Program-made: the position numbers and the translations under genes | Notes under the pieces: generated by a model | The model's database searches: none | The model's input: the letters and a program-made list of their open reading frames with translations, nothing else | Told to the model about the DNA's origin: nothing | Part shown: positions 36,601 through 50,211 of the stretch, piece after piece | Position numbering within the stretch: position 1 is the stretch's first letter | Layout of the letters: every line of letters begins with the position of its first letter | NCBI RefSeq assembly: GCF_004664715.2 | Contig: NC_051075.1 | Span: forward strand, 29,346,504-29,410,503 | DNA from: Peromyscus leucopus | Lineage: Eukaryota > Chordata > Mammalia > Rodentia > Cricetidae | Length of the DNA: 64,000 bases | Direction: 5' to 3'

Positions 36601-38560
36601 TGAATCCTTAAATTTTATAAATAGTGTAAAGGTAGCTATTAAGAGTCTCTCCATTAGTGCTTGGCTTATGTAATCTCCATACTATCCCTGGATTCTACTT
36701 GAATTTGAAAAAGTAGTTAGTATCCTAGATAGTACACAACCAGAGTCATCAGATCCACTTGGACATATAAGGCCCAACCCTCCCACTACATTTTCCAAAC
36801 AGGGATTCACTTCCATAATGCCCAACACAGTATTGTTACATCAGAAATAAGATGCCACAGAATCACATTCTTTTCAATGTGGGTGTTAAAACCTTGCAGT
36901 CCTTAGAGAGAAGGGTGACTGCCCAAGAATCTCCCTGATGGGTTTCATTTCAGTGAGTATAAAGCCTGTAGCAGGTGCTCAATGGGCCTTTCAGTATTTA
37001 TGTATTCTTGCTGATGTCTTTTTATCACAGAGTAATTATGTAGGCAAGAATGTGATTATTTAGACACTGAAGGAAAATACAGTCCCTTTTCACAGAGAAG
37101 AGACCATCAAGTAAACAGTCTCAATTCAGTTTATTCAACGCTCTGCGGAGAGAAAGCAGCAAGCTTCAATGGAGGCTAAAAACAAGCACGTCAGCCTCCT
37201 GTGGGAGGCTAAACAACCGAGAAAAGCCTTTTAGAGAAAGAAGCTGGGCTCTACCTCGAAGGCTAGATAGGAATTAGTCCAATATACAAAGTAGGAAGTA
37301 TTTTCTTTCTAGGTTAGACATAAAACGGCATTCACTAAGTCTCAGAGGAGAAACAATGAATCAAGGTAAGACAAAAACTGCATTCAGGAGACAAAAAACA
37401 CAAAAGATCTGTTATGCTGGATAGATGGGATATGTGGGGGGGGAGGGGGCAGGAGGTAGTCTGAAAACAAGAAAAGGAGATCAAAAGTCAATACCTCCCT
37501 CCCCCTACTCTTTTGTCAGGCCAGGCATTTTTCACAATTTCTTCTTCTACAGTCTGATTTTATGATCTGTTTTTCTCAAGTAGTGTTATGGAGAGTTTTC
37601 TATTTTCATTTTAAAATATTTTATATTGCATGAAGTTTTCAGAATATGATGTTCTCTTACAATATCAGGGATGGGAAAAATGTAAAATTATTGATATGAA
37701 AGGACTATCTCATATGGTGGGACCGGAGGCTAGAATACCATACAAAAAACTACCACAGAACTATGTTCTTTTATATATATGTCAGTGTAATATATAAGCC
37801 TGTGATCTTTCTTTTCTTATTTTGAAGTTCATCAGTTGATGTGAGAAGGAAGAGTAAGATAAAAAGCTGATAATTTACAGTTCTAATAGGACCTATATAA
37901 AATAAAATGCTGATAATCATTAATGTATGACAAAAATATTCTAAATGGAATTTTGATATTATTGAAACTGTTCAGGTTATCATGTAACTCCATATAAGAT
38001 AAAGGTACTAGGCACATATAGAATAATGCTTACTAAGTTCAGCACAGTTCACATTCCAGGCCAGAGCACCTTTTCCCCAACATTCTGCATCACAGAGTAA
38101 GTAGCATTATCTGTGGCATCTACATAATAAGTGCCATTTTCATGCCACACTTCCAAGTCCTATAGACCAGTAATTCTCAGGCATTGCCCGACATTCCCTA
38201 GGTGGGAAAGCATCCCAAGTGTGTTCCTCTGTTAGATAGTGCAAAACATTATGCAAGGAGTTATTCTTCCCCTTAAGGAGTATCATTTTTGAAGAGGGAG
38301 AAGGACTTGCTACAGCAATATCTTATTCACCAAATCCAAACAAGTTTTTCATTAATATAAGGGCAGAAACTTCATTACAAAATTCACGAGATAAAACAGT
38401 ATAATAACTCCCGGTAGGAAGAAGTAGAAAGCAGAGTTAGTTAATACTCTATAGAGCAAATGAAGTGCGACAATAGACTTGAAAAACCGCTAGATGAAAA
38501 CGTGAAAGATAAGTAGACAAAACAAACAGCACCCAGTCTAGTAAACACAGAAGTGTGTAT
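36601..38560. other. Intergenic, possibly old LTR material
   Basis: No usable frame. 37100-37420 is slightly GC-richer and may be part of an eroded LTR. A G-rich run (GTGGGGGGGGAGGGGGCAGG) sits at about 37434-37453. Confidence 0.35.
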
Positions 38561-38732
38561 GAAACAGTGAGCTCCACAGTAGTCAGCTTGTTTCAGATTA
38601 GACCATGGTTTAGAAGGTTAGCAAGACAGAGAAACCAACTGGGAATATGCTTTGTAGAAGTACCAGTGTTAGAATTAGAATTGGTGTCTTTTGGCACTTT
38701 TGTTAACTATGTATGTAGTTTTGTGTGTGTTT

Positions 38733-39233
38733 GTTTGTTTGTCAACAAGGTTTCTCTGTGTATCCCGGGCCGTTGCTGGAGGGCTTCTCTTCAGGTTCCA
38801 CCAAGCCCTGTAGTCCCACAATCCACGTATAAAAAAATCACTCAGATGCTTATATTACTTATAAACTGTATGGCCGTGGCAGGCTTCTTGCTAACTGTTC
38901 TTATATCTTAAATTAACCCATTTCTATAAATCTATACCTTGCCACGACACTTGTGGCTTACCGGCATCTTTACATGTTGCTCGTCCTGGCGGTGGCTGCA
39001 ATGTCCCTCCTTCCTTCTTCCTGTTTCCCCAATTCTCCTCTCTCTTTGTCCCGCCTATACTTCCTGTCTGGTCACTGGCCATCAGTGTTTTATTTATATA
39101 GAGCGATATCCACAGCACCGGGCTGTCCTGGAACTCACTCTGTTGACCAGGCTGGCCTCACATTCACAGAGATCCTCCTGTCTCTGCCTCCTGAATGCTG
39201 GGATTACAGGCATGAACCACAGCTACCCAGACA
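38733..39233 (-). repeat. B1 SINE interrupted by another element
   Basis: The reversed B1 reads AAGGTTTCTCTGTGTATCCC up to about 38773 and resumes at 39118 with CTGTCCTGGAACTCACTCTG, continuing to TGGGATTACAGGCATG. The two halves join cleanly. Confidence 0.8.
38774..39117 (-). mobile_element. 344-bp repeat inserted in B1, TG...CA ends
   Basis: On the - strand it opens TGCTGTGGATATC and closes CCAGCA. Flanks are CCGGGCCGT (38765-38773) and CCGGGCTGT (39118-39126), 8 of 9 identical. A TATATAAATA lies near its start. Non-coding. It resembles an abundant cricetid repeat; LTR versus other class is unsettled. Confidence 0.55.
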
Positions 39234-39239
39234 AAATAT

Positions 39240-40429
39240 TCCAACTTCCTAAATACTTTGCAAATATTTTGAAATAATATTACAGTAAAACCATATTCTG
39301 GCATCTGCTACTTAAGTAAAAAACACCAGCGTCACATACCAAGTTAGTGTTGACTTACTGAATTACAAGACACACATTTCTAATGAACATGAAGCATGTT
39401 GGCACTCACAAACTTAATTGCTGTTTCTCTGCTTTTCTAATAAAAAATTTTCTTTTAAAACGAGGGTTGGAATTATCTGCACAATGCTCCTGATGTGTAA
39501 AAAGCAAGCCAAAATGTAAATACAAATTGAAATGAGAGCTGATTGTATGAAGCTATGTAAAATTACTTTGAGGGTGATGAATTCAGCCAACAACTAGATT
39601 AGAATTGGCTCTTGTCTGTGAGCAGAATAGTCACTTGGATCCTCTCAGTGAAGACAGCAGCTTTTAATTAGCATAGACACTGTTTGGGCTGTATGTACTA
39701 TGATTGAATTTAGATAATATTTTGTTAATCAGGTAATCAGTAGGATTTTATTTAGCACTATTCTGTTACTGGTCTTTAAAGAGCCAATTAAATTATTTTA
39801 TTGATGAGGAGTTACTCTTTCCAGGTTACCATATATAAGTCAAACAATATTATGTTTCCTAGTGTTTTAAAAATAACATATGAATTGGCAATATCTCCAT
39901 AAATAAAAAAGTAGCACCACTTTTAATTTTTATCTTTATTCATCTATACCTCTACTTTTAAAAGATAATATTTATCTTTCTTTTTCCCTTTACTATTACA
40001 TTTTACTTTAAGAAAATTCATGATATATTCTGATGAGTGATATGGAGAATAACCAAACAAGAACTATTATGGGATGAAATAAGAGAATAAAAGGACTTGT
40101 AAAGACTTTCCTAGAGCACAAGGCTTAGGAAGGAAAGTAACTGTCTACATGAATGCATGAGGTAGAGTTTGTTGAACAGAAATGACAAATAGACACAGGC
40201 AGCCTGTATGCTGTGTTTGAGAAAAAGCAAGGAGGCCACCAGAAGTTTTCTGTTTATTACTCTGAGCATATTATCAGAAAAGTGAAAAGCTCATAATAGG
40301 GAATCAGGGGCTAGAGGTTGAATCTATCTAGCATGAGGTATGAACAGAAGAATGTGAGAGACGGGACAGAACATTTCCAGAGGGGGCTTTCATATACTTG
40401 TTAAAACTATGGATCAAAGGAAATATTAA
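39240..40429. other. AT-rich intergenic, possible conserved non-coding block
   Basis: 39300-39800 is free of recognised repeats and has balanced, non-simple sequence with homeodomain-type cores (TTTTAATTAGC near 39664, TTAATCAGG near 39725). Conservation cannot be judged from one genome. Confidence 0.3.
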
Positions 40430-41019
40430 ATCTAAAAAAATTACTGACACAAAACATCCAGGATATCTGGGACACTATGAAAACACCAAATCTAAGAATA
40501 ATAGGAATAGAGGAAGGAAAATAAATCCATGTCAAATATAAAAAAAATATTTTCAACAAAGTTATAGAAGAAAATTTCCCTAAACTAAAGAATTAAGGTA
40601 TAAGGTACAAGAAGCATACAGAACATCAAATAGATTGGACCAGGAAAAAAATCCTTTCAGCACATAAGGAAACATTATATGTGCAGAAAACAAGAAAGAG
40701 TATTAAAAGCTGCTATTGAAAAAGACCAAATAACATATAAATGTAGACATATTAGAATTATACCTAACCTCAGTGGAAACTCTAAAAGTGAAAAAGGCCC
40801 AGACAGATTGCTAGACTCTAAGGGACAACAGATGACAGCACAGACTACTACACTCAACAAAAATTTCAATCACACTAGAGAGAGAAATTAAGACATCCCA
40901 TGATAAAACCAAAGTTAAGCAATATCTTCCTACAAATAGTGCCCTCCAAAAGGTCCTAGAAGGAAAACTTCAACCTAAAGAGGTTAAACATACCCAAGAA
41001 ATACAAGGAATAAATAATT

Positions 41020-41084
<65 letters not shown>

Positions 41085-42480
41085 TACATACACACACCAC
41101 CACCACCACCAACAACAACAACAAAATAATAGGAATCAACAAACATTGCTCATTGATATCTCTCAATCTCAAAGGTCTCAGTTCCCCCAATAAAATAACA
41201 CAGATGAACAGAATGGAGGTGAAAACAGGATCCAACCTTCTGTGTATGTGATCTAAGTAACACACTTTAATAACAAGGATAGACATCACCTCAGGATAAA
41301 AGGATAAAAAAAAATTCCAAGTAAATGAATATAAGAATGTAGGCATTCTTATATCTGATAAAATAGACCTCAAAATAGAACTAACCAAAGGAGATAGGGA
41401 AAGATACTACATATCTATCAAAGGAAAAATCTACCAAGAAGATATTTCAATTCTTAACATCTATGTCTCAAACACAATTATACCCAAATTTGTAAAGGAA
41501 ATAGTACTACAACTTAAGTCACATGCTGCCCCTCACACACCAATAGTGGGAGACTTTAATACCCCACTCTCACTAGTAGACAGGTCTTCCTGATAAAACT
41601 AAACAGAGAAGTAGTGAAGCTAAATGAAGTTATAAACCAAAGGGACCTAACAGATATTTGCAGAAAATTTCATCCACTCACAAAAGAATATAACTTCTCT
41701 ACACCTCATGAAACTTTCTCCAAAACTGACCATACACCCAAACACAAAACAAGTCTCAACGATACAAGAAAACTGAAATAACACCCTGCATCCAATCAGA
41801 CCACCATGGATTAAAGCTGAATATCACAAAAAATAGAAACAACAGAAAGCTTACAAACTAATGGAACTGAAAAACTAACTACTGAATGGGAAAAAAATTC
41901 CAAGACAGAAAAAAGGAAATTAAAGATTTTCTAGAATTTAGTGAAAATGAATGCACAACATACTCACACAATACACAACAATATGGGACACAATTAAGAT
42001 GGTTCTAAGGGTCAAGTACAAAGCACTAAGTGCCTACATTTAAAAACAACTGAGAGATGTGAGATATCATACTATTAAGTTAACAGCACACCTGCAACTC
42101 CAGAGCAAAAACCAGAAATCATACCCAAAAGGAATAAGATGGCAAGAAATAATCAAGCTCAGGGCTGCAATCAATAAAATTGAAACAAACAAAAACCATA
42201 CAAAGAATTGATAAAACACAGAGTTGATTCTTTGATAAAATCCTTAAGATGATAAATTATTATCCAAATTAACTGAAAAGCATACAGAGAATTTTCAAAT
42301 TAATAAAATTAGAGATAAAGGGAGGACAAAATAACAGACACTGAGGACATGTAGAGAATCATAAGGACATACTTTAAAAACCTGTACTGCACAAAATTGG
42401 AAAATCTGAAAGAAATTGTTAAGTCAATGATAACCAAGATAAAATTTGTAGAGCCACAGAAGTTAGTTAAAGAGTAAGGT
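40430..42480 (+). pseudogene. Degenerate L1 fragment, ORF1 3' part to ORF2 5' part
   Basis: Follows L1 order: AGGATATCTGGGACACTATG (ORF1 RRM region), the ORF1 C-terminal region, the inter-ORF region with a (CA)n expansion (41022-41099), then the ORF2 endonuclease (GGGAGACTTTAATACCCC). It has many stops and frameshifts and is cut off about one third into ORF2. Confidence 0.85.
41022..41112. repeat. (CA)n-(CAC)n microsatellite inside the L1 fragment
   Basis: Long CA run with two interruptions followed by CAC and CAA triplets, grown from the A/C-rich L1 inter-ORF spacer. Confidence 0.9.
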
Positions 42481-42689
42481 ACTAGGGGGACAGAGACATC
42501 TTGTGAAAGGGAAATAGAATATATAGTTACAGATGGATGGGGAGACAGCGGCTGGCATGGAAAATTCAAGCTGGGAGGCTGCAAGAGAAAATGAACTTAG
42601 TGACATCCTTGGAAGATCCTGTCTCATTAAGCTGGGGCTTTGTAAATTTTGATCTTCATATTATCATTTATTTATTTGTTTTTTGTTTG

Positions 42690-42838
42690 TTTGTTTTGAG
42701 AAAGGGCTTCTTTATGTAATTGCCTTGGATGTCCTGGAACTCACTTTGTAGACCAATGTGGCATCTAACTCATAGAGATTTGCTGCCTTTGTCTCCAAAG
42801 TGGTGGTATTAATAGTGTGCACCACCATGCCCAATGGA
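42690..42838 (-). repeat. B1 SINE, diverged
   Basis: Reversed B1: TTTTGAGAAAGGGCTTCTTT, TGTCCTGGAACTCACTTTGT, ending GTGCACCACCATGCCCAA. Confidence 0.85.
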
Positions 42839-42957
42839 TCTTCATTTTTTAAGGTTGATTTCAACCTAGATTTGCTGTTTTCATCAAATCACTATGATTA
42901 AAATCTATACAAATACATGTGCAGGACCCTTTGGTCAGGAACATGGAAAAATACACA

Positions 42958-45900
42958 ATTTAAGATTAAAGCTATTCACTCTAGGACCTAGGTTCCAGAG
43001 CACAACCTGTGTTCCCCACCACCTCCCATTTCTGCCCCACTTGCAGGCCAACAGGGAAGACTCCTGCAGGCAGGACTCCTCAACAACACATCCCCATTAG
43101 AGCCACAATCTACAAGACCCGCTCCCTCTGCCAAACCCACCGATCCCCTTGTGAACTCAGCAGCTCCCTGAGACATAGAATCCTCCAGAGTTGAGTGGCC
43201 CAAGAGGTGAGTGACTCTTCTCCCAGCCATAGAGTCCTGTCTATAGGACCTTGACCCTGAGACACAACCTGTGATACCCCCACCCATTTCTGCCCCAATT
43301 GCAATGCCTCCCCACCAACACCCCTCATTGGACCCTGCAATCTAAAATACCCACTCCCCCTCCAAAACCCACCCATCTGCCAGCGAGCTCAGTGACTTCC
43401 TTAGACACAGAATTCACCAGCTCTGAATGGACAAAGAGCTCTGGTTGGACCAAGAGTGCCAACTGGACTAAGAGTGGCCCCCTGATACACAAACACAGCC
43501 TGTACAAATTGGACCAAGAGCAGCTCACCAAGAGATACCTTTTGCACCCACTGAAGGAAGAGATGGGTAAATATCAATGCAAGAACACATACAACAACAT
43601 AAAGAGCAATATGGCACCACCAGAACCTAGAGGTGCTACAACAGTAAGACCTGAACATCACAACATAAAAGAACCAGAATAAATGACCTTAAAAATAATT
43701 TATTGTTCCAATCCCCCATTCTCTACCCTCTATTGCCTCTCTCACCTCCAGCTTACTCATGGAGATTTCATCTATTTCCCCTTCCCAGCATGATCCATGC
43801 AATTAGACAGGTAAAGAAAACAGTTCAAGACCTAAAAATTGAAACAGAATCAATGAAGAAGACCCAAACCAAGGGATGTTAGAAATAGAAAATCTGAGAA
43901 AATGACCAGGAACTACAGATGCAAGTATAACAAACAGAAAATAAGAGATGGAAGAGCGAACCTCTGACATGGAAGATACAATAGAGGAAATACATTCATG
44001 AGTCAAAGAAAACACTAAAGCCAAAAGAGTCATAATATAAAATGTCCAGGAAATCTGAGACACTATGAAAAGGCCAAACCTAAGACAAATAAGGAGAGAA
44101 AAAGAAGAATACCAGCTCAAAGGCACAGAAAATATATTCAATAAAATCATGGAAGAAAACTTTTCCAACCTAAGAAGGACATGCTTATGAAAATTAAAAG
44201 ATGCTTACAGAACACCAAATAGACTAGATTCCACCCCCTGCCAAAAAAGTTCCTTTGACACATAATAATCAATACACTAAACATACAGAATTAATAAAGA
44301 ATACTAAGAGCTGAAAAGAAAAAGGGCCAAGTGACTTATAAGGGCAGACCCATGAGAATAACACCTGACTTCTCAGTGGAGACTGTGAAAGCCAGAAGGT
44401 TTTAGACAGACATTATGGCAACACTAAAAGACAACAGATACCAGCCCCAAATACTATACACAGCAAATCTTTCAGAAACCATAAATAAAGTACACAAGAT
44501 ATTCCAAGACAAAACCAGATTTAAACAATGCTTATTCTCAAATTTAGCCCTATAGAAAACACTAGAAGGAAAACTACAACCTAAGAAAGGTAGATGCACC
44601 CACATGAACACAGGCAATAGATAATCCCACAGCAGCAAATCCCAAAGAAGGAAAACACACACACTACCATAAAAAATAACAGGAATTAGTAATCACTAGC
44701 CATTAATATCTCTTAATATCAATGGACTCTATTCTTCTATAAAAAGACACAGGCTAAGAGAATAGATATGAAAATAGGATCCATTCTTCTGCTGCATACA
44801 AAAAACATACATCAACTTCAAAGACAGACACTACCTTAGAATAAAAATTTGGGAAAAGACTTACCAATCAAATGGACTTAAGAAGCAAGCAGGTATAGCT
44901 ATCCTAATATCTAATAAAATAGACTTCAAACTAAAATCAATCAAAAGAGATCTGGAATGACATTGCATATTCATCACAGTAAAAATGCATCAAGATGAAG
45001 ACTAAATTCTGAACATCTATGTCCCAAATACAAGGGCAGCCACATATGTAAAAGAAACATTACTGAAGCTTAAATAGTACATCAAACCCCACATACTAAT
45101 AGTGAGAGCCTTCAACACCCTACTCTCACCAATGGACAAGTTTGCCAGACAGAAACTGAACAAAGAAATAAGGGATCTAACAGATGTTATGACTCAAATG
45201 AACTTAAAAGATATCTACAGAACATTCCATCCTAACACAAAAGAATATATCTTCTTCTCAGTACCCTATGGAACCCTCTCTAAAATTGACCATATACTCA
45301 ATCACAACCCAAATTTTAACAGATACAAAAAAATTAGAATAACTTATTATGCTCTATTGGACTACCATGGCTTAATGTCAGAATTTAACAACAACATAAA
45401 TTACAGAAAGCCTACAAACTCATTGAAGCTGAACAATGCTAACAATTCGTTCAGCTAACAATTTGTTCAGCTAACAAAGCTGAACAAATTAAAGACTTTC
45501 TAGGATTCAATGAAAATAAATGTACAACATGCCCAAATTTATAGGAAATTATGAAAGCAGTGTTCAGAGGAAAATTCATACCAGTAAATGCCCACATAAA
45601 GAAGTTGGAGAAATCTCATACCAGCTATTTAACAGCACTCCTGAAAGCTCTAAAACTAAAAGAAGCAAACTCATTCAAAAGGAGTAAATGCCAGGAAATA
45701 ATCAAATTGAGGGCAGAAATCAATAAAATAGAAACAAAGAGAACAAGGCAAAATCAATGAAACACAGAGTTTGTTCTTTGAGAAAATCAACAAGATAGAC
45801 AAACTCATCGAAATTAACCAAAAGGCAGAAAGAGAATATCTAAATTAACAAAATCAGAAATGAAAAGGGAGACACAACAACAGACAATGAGGAAATTCAC

Positions 45901-48900
45901 AGAATCATCAGGTTGTATTTCAAAAACCTGTAATCAACAAAATTGGAAAATCTAAAAGAAATTAACAATTTTCTGGATAAGAACCACATACTAAAATTAA
46001 ACCAAGACAAGATAAACAATTTGAATAGACCTATAAACCCGAGGTAAATAGAAACAGCCATTAAACGTCCCCCAATCAAAAAAAAAAAAAAAAAAAAAAA
46101 AAAAAAGCCCAGGATCAGATGGTTTTAGCACAGAATTCTACCAGAATTTCATTTCAAAGAAGAGCTAATACCAACACTCTTCAAATTGTTCCACACAATA
46201 GAAATAGGAGGAACATTGCCAAACTCCTTTTATGAGGCTACAATTACCCTGATACCCAAACCACACAAAGATGCAACAAAGAAAGGGAATTACAGACCAA
46301 TCTCCCTCATGAAAATTGATGCAAAAAATATTCAATAAAATACTGGCAAACCAAATCCAAGAACACATAAAAAATCATCCACCATGATCAAGTAGGCTTC
46401 ATCCCAGAGATGCATGGATGGTTCAATATAAGACAATCTGTAAATGTAATATACCACATAAACAAAGCAAAATAAAAAAAAAAAAACATGATCATCTCAT
46501 TAGATGCTGAAAAAGCCTTTGACAAAATCCAACACCTCTTCATGATAAAGATCTTGGAGAGATCAGGAATACAGGGAACATACCTAAACATGATAAAGGC
46601 ACTCCAACAAACATCAAATTAAATTGAGAGAAACTCAAAGTGATTCCACTAAAATCAGGAACAAGGCTGTCCACTCTCTGTATATGTATTCAATATAGTA
46701 CTCAAAGTTCTAGCTAGAGCAAGAAGTCAACAAAAGGGAGATCAATGGGATACAAATTGGAAAGAAAAAAGTCAAACTTTTATTACTTGCAGATATTATG
46801 ATAGTATACTTGTGACCCAAAAATTCTACCAGGAAACTCTATAGCTGATAAACACCTTCAGTAATGTGGCAAGATACAAAATTACTTCAAAAAAGTTAGC
46901 TCTCTTATATACAATGGTAAATGGCCCAAGAAAGTAATCAGAGAAACATCACCTGTTACAATAGCCACAAATAACATAAAACACCTTGGTATAACTTTAA
47001 CTAAGCAAGTGAAAGACCTGTATGACAAGAACTTTAAGTCATTGAAGAAAGTAATTAAAAAAAGATATTAGAAAATGGAATGATCTTCATGTTCATGGAT
47101 ATGTATAACCAACATAAGAAAAATGGAAATCTTATAAAAAGCAATCTAAAGATTTAATACAATCCCCATCAAAATTCCAACACAATTCTTCACAGACCTG
47201 GAAAGAATAATACTCAACTTCATATGGAAAAACAAAAATCCTAGGATAGCTAAAATAATCCTGTACAATAAAGCAAATTCTGGAGGTATCACTATCTCTG
47301 ACCTCAAGCTCTACTATAGAGCTACTGTAAAAAAAAATAAAAAATAGGAAAAAACTCTTGGTATTGGCATAAGAGCCAACATATGGACCATTGGAATAGA
47401 ATTGAAGACCCTGACATTAATCCAAACACCTCTGAACACCTGATTTTTAACAAAGAAACCAAAACTCTACAATGAAAAAAAGAAAGAAACCATCTTCAAC
47501 AAAAGGTGCTGGCATGACTGTATATCAACACATAGAAGATTGCAAATAGACTCATGTCTATTGCCACACACAAAACTCAAGTCCAAGTTGATCAAAAACC
47601 TCAACATAAATCCAGTTACAGTGAACCTGATAGAAGAGAAAGTAGGAAGTAGTTTTGAATGCACTGGAACAGGAGACCACTTCCTAAATATAACATCTGT
47701 AGCATAGACACTGAAAGCAACAATTAACAAATGGGACCTCCTAAAACTGAGAAGCTTCTGTAAGGCAAAGGACATGGTAAATAAGACAAAACAGCAGGCT
47801 ACAGAATGGGAAAGGTCTTCATCAACCCCACATCTGACAAAGGGCCAATCTCCAAGGTATATAAAGAACTAAAACCCAAGGAATGCTCCATCATACCACA
47901 AGGACACTTGCTCAACCATGTTCATAGCAGCATTATTCATAATAGCCAGAACTTGAAAACAACCTAGATGCCCTTCAACTGAAGAATGGATAAATAAAAT
48001 GTGGTACATATACACAATGGAGTACTACGCAGCAGAGAAAAACAACGACATCATGAAATTTGCAGGCAAATGCATAGAGATAGAAAATACCATCTTGAGT
48101 GACTTAACCGAGACTCAAAAAGACAAACATGATATGTACTTACTCAGAAGTGGATATGAAAAGTAAATCAAAGGATAACCAGACTATAATCTGTAGCTCT
48201 AGAGAGGCTAATTAAGAAAGAAGACCCTAAGAAGGACACATGGATTGCCCTGGGAAGGGGAAATTGATGAGATCCCCTAAGTAAACTGGGGGCAATGGAG
48301 GGGTGATAAAGGGTAGGAGATGTGGCATGGGAGCATGGTGGAAAGGAATGGTTGAGCTGGAAAAGGGATGGTGTAAGAGAGCAATGAAAGAGAGATTGTG
48401 ATAGAGGGAGACATCATGGGGATAGAGAGAAACCTGGTGCTAGGGAAGTTCCCAGGAATCCACAAGGATGACCCCTCCATTAGACTACTAGCAATAGTGG
48501 AGAGAGTACCTGAGCTGGCCTACCCCAGTAATCAGATTGGTAAATACCTTTACTGTCATCATAGAGCCTTCATCCAGTTACTGATGGAAGCAGATGTAGA
48601 GATCCATAGACAAGCATCAGGCTGAGGTTCAGGAGTCCATTCAAGAAGAGAGAAGAGGGTTTGTATGACCTAGGGGCCTCAAGATCATGATGCAGATATC
48701 TATAGAGACAACTGAACCAATCTAGTGGGAACTCATGAACTTTAGACCAACAGCTGTGGAATATGCATGGGACTGGACTAGGCCCTGTGCATAATTGAAA
48801 CAGTTGTGTAGCTTGGTCTGCTTAAGGGGCCCCTACCAGTGGGATCAGGATATATTACTGGTGCTCATTACCTATGATGGGACACCTTGCACAGCCTTAT

Positions 48901-48944
48901 GACAAGTGAAAGGGGCTTGGACCTGCCTCAACTCACTGTACCAG
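42958..48944 (+). pseudogene. Old near-full-length L1, body
   Basis: Starts with two 5' UTR monomers (CACAACCTGT recurs at 43001 and 43263, a 262-bp period). ORF1 begins near 43563 (ATGGGTAAATATCAATG) and runs to about 44640; ORF2 runs from about 44700 to 48160, then the 3' UTR. Both ORFs are full of stops, frameshifts and small deletions, for example a (A)27 run at 46079-46106 and loss of part of the ORF2 C-terminus near 47870. The element breaks at TACCAG (48939-48944) and resumes at 58510. Confidence 0.9.
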
Positions 48945-49001
48945 TTTGGTGATATTTTATTTGTGCTGAAATGTGGTGATATTTTATTTGTGCTTTAAAA
49001 G
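48945..49001 (+). mobile_element. Older class II LTR, left piece
   Basis: Starts TTTGGTGATATTTTATTTG and repeats about 27 bp as TGTGGTGATATTTTATTTG, the opening of the LTR family also seen at 22273. Left target duplication TACCAG is at 48939-48944. Interrupted at 49001 by an L1 fragment. Confidence 0.75.
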
Positions 49002-49755
49002 CAGCTGGATCAAGAACAGAGAGGGAGAACAAGGAATAGGAGACCATGGTAAATGAAGACCACATGAAACTAGGAAGAAGCAAAGTGCTAGAGAGGCCCA
49101 CAGAAATCCACAAAGATACCCCCACAAAAGACTGCTGGCAATGGTCGAGAGACAGCCAGAACTGACCTACTCTGGTGATGGGATGGCCAAACACCCTAAT
49201 TGTCATGCTAGAAACCCCATCCAATGACTAAGGGAACTGGAGGCAGAGATCCACAGCTAGGCCCCGGGTGGAGCTCCAGGAGTCCAATTAGCGAGAAAGA
49301 GGAGGGTCTATATGAGTGAGAATTGTTGAGACCAAGGTTGAATAAAGCACAGGGACAAATAGCCAAATGAAACACATGAACTATGAACGAATGGCTGAGG
49401 GCCCCCCAACTGGATCAGGCCCTCTGAATGGGTGAGAGAGTTGATTGGCTTGATCTGTTCGGAGGCATCTAGGCAGTGGTACCTGTTCCTGGGCTCATTG
49501 CATGAGTTGGCTATTTGAAACCTGGGACTTATGCAGGGACGCTTGGCTCAATCTGGGAGGAGGGGACTGGACCTTCCTGGACTGAGTCTACCAGGTTGAT
49601 CTCAGTCCTGGGGGGAAGCTTTGCCCTGGAGGAGGTGGGAATGGGGGTGTCCGCTGGGGGGGAGGGGAGGGGGGTGGGAGGGGGAGAACAAGGGAATCCG
49701 TGGATGATATGTAGAAATGAATTGTATTGTAAAATAAAATAAAATTTAAAAAAAG
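49002..49755 (+). mobile_element. L1 3' fragment inserted in the older LTR
   Basis: 5'-truncated L1 consisting only of 3' UTR, matching the 3' UTR of the full-length L1 at 25974-32426 (GAACAAGGAATAGGAGACCA and onward, including the G-rich tract near 49660). Ends in an A-rich tail. TTTAAAAG on the left and TTTAAAAAAAG on the right are the probable duplication. Confidence 0.85.
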
Positions 49756-49872
49756 CTTGCCTGAAGATCACGGGGAAAGGCCAGTCATTTTAAGTAAACA
49801 AAGAATTCAGACAGCACACATCCTTAATTCCATCACTTAGCAGGCAGGGACTCTGTGTTCAAGGCCATACTA
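49756..49872 (+). mobile_element. Older class II LTR, middle piece
   Basis: Resumes GCTTGCCTGAAGATCACGG and runs to the provirus. The last six bases, ATACTA (49867-49872), are the duplicated target of provirus 2. Confidence 0.75.
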
Positions 49873-50192
49873 TGTAGTGGGTAGCCATTCCAACTTGGTT
49901 CTGGAAGTTCCAACCCCCTTTGAGACTCTGGCAACTGTCACGCCTACGAGGCGGGGCGAGGGGAGGCGCCTGGGGACCTGAGAGCTGGATGGGCCAGCGC
50001 TCGCGCTGGGCGCTCTCTCGTGCCGGGACGCTGACCAGTGCAGATTGACTGTGTAGAGCTCCGGAGAACACCGTTGGACTGCATTACACCTTCCCCAGAC
50101 CCTGCGACCTACCCATTACTTAATTTGTGAGTTTCGCCATTAAATAAATATCCTTTTAACTACGTGGAGTGGCCAAAATAATTTCTCCAATA
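49873..50192 (+). mobile_element. 5' LTR of provirus 2
   Basis: 320 bp, TGTAGTGG to CTCCAATA. No clear TATA box; GC-rich U3 with an Sp1-type GGCGGGGC near 49950 and several CpGs. AATAAA at 50143-50148. Differs from the 3' LTR at 49919 (T versus A) and 49979 (T versus C). Confidence 0.95.
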
Positions 50193-50194
50193 TC

Positions 50195-50211
50195 TGGCGC
50201 TCACGTGGGGC
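50195..50211 (+). promoter_or_regulatory. Primer-binding site, tRNA-Lys1,2 type
   Basis: TGGCGCTCACGTGGGGC, two bases after the LTR. Compared with the tRNA-Lys1,2 complement used by Mason-Pfizer-type betaretroviruses it has one substitution and one missing base. Confidence 0.8.

Noticed and set aside
40984..41388. 134-aa - strand frame with a Cys-Val run
   Set aside because: Antisense to a degenerate L1 and its (CA)n expansion.
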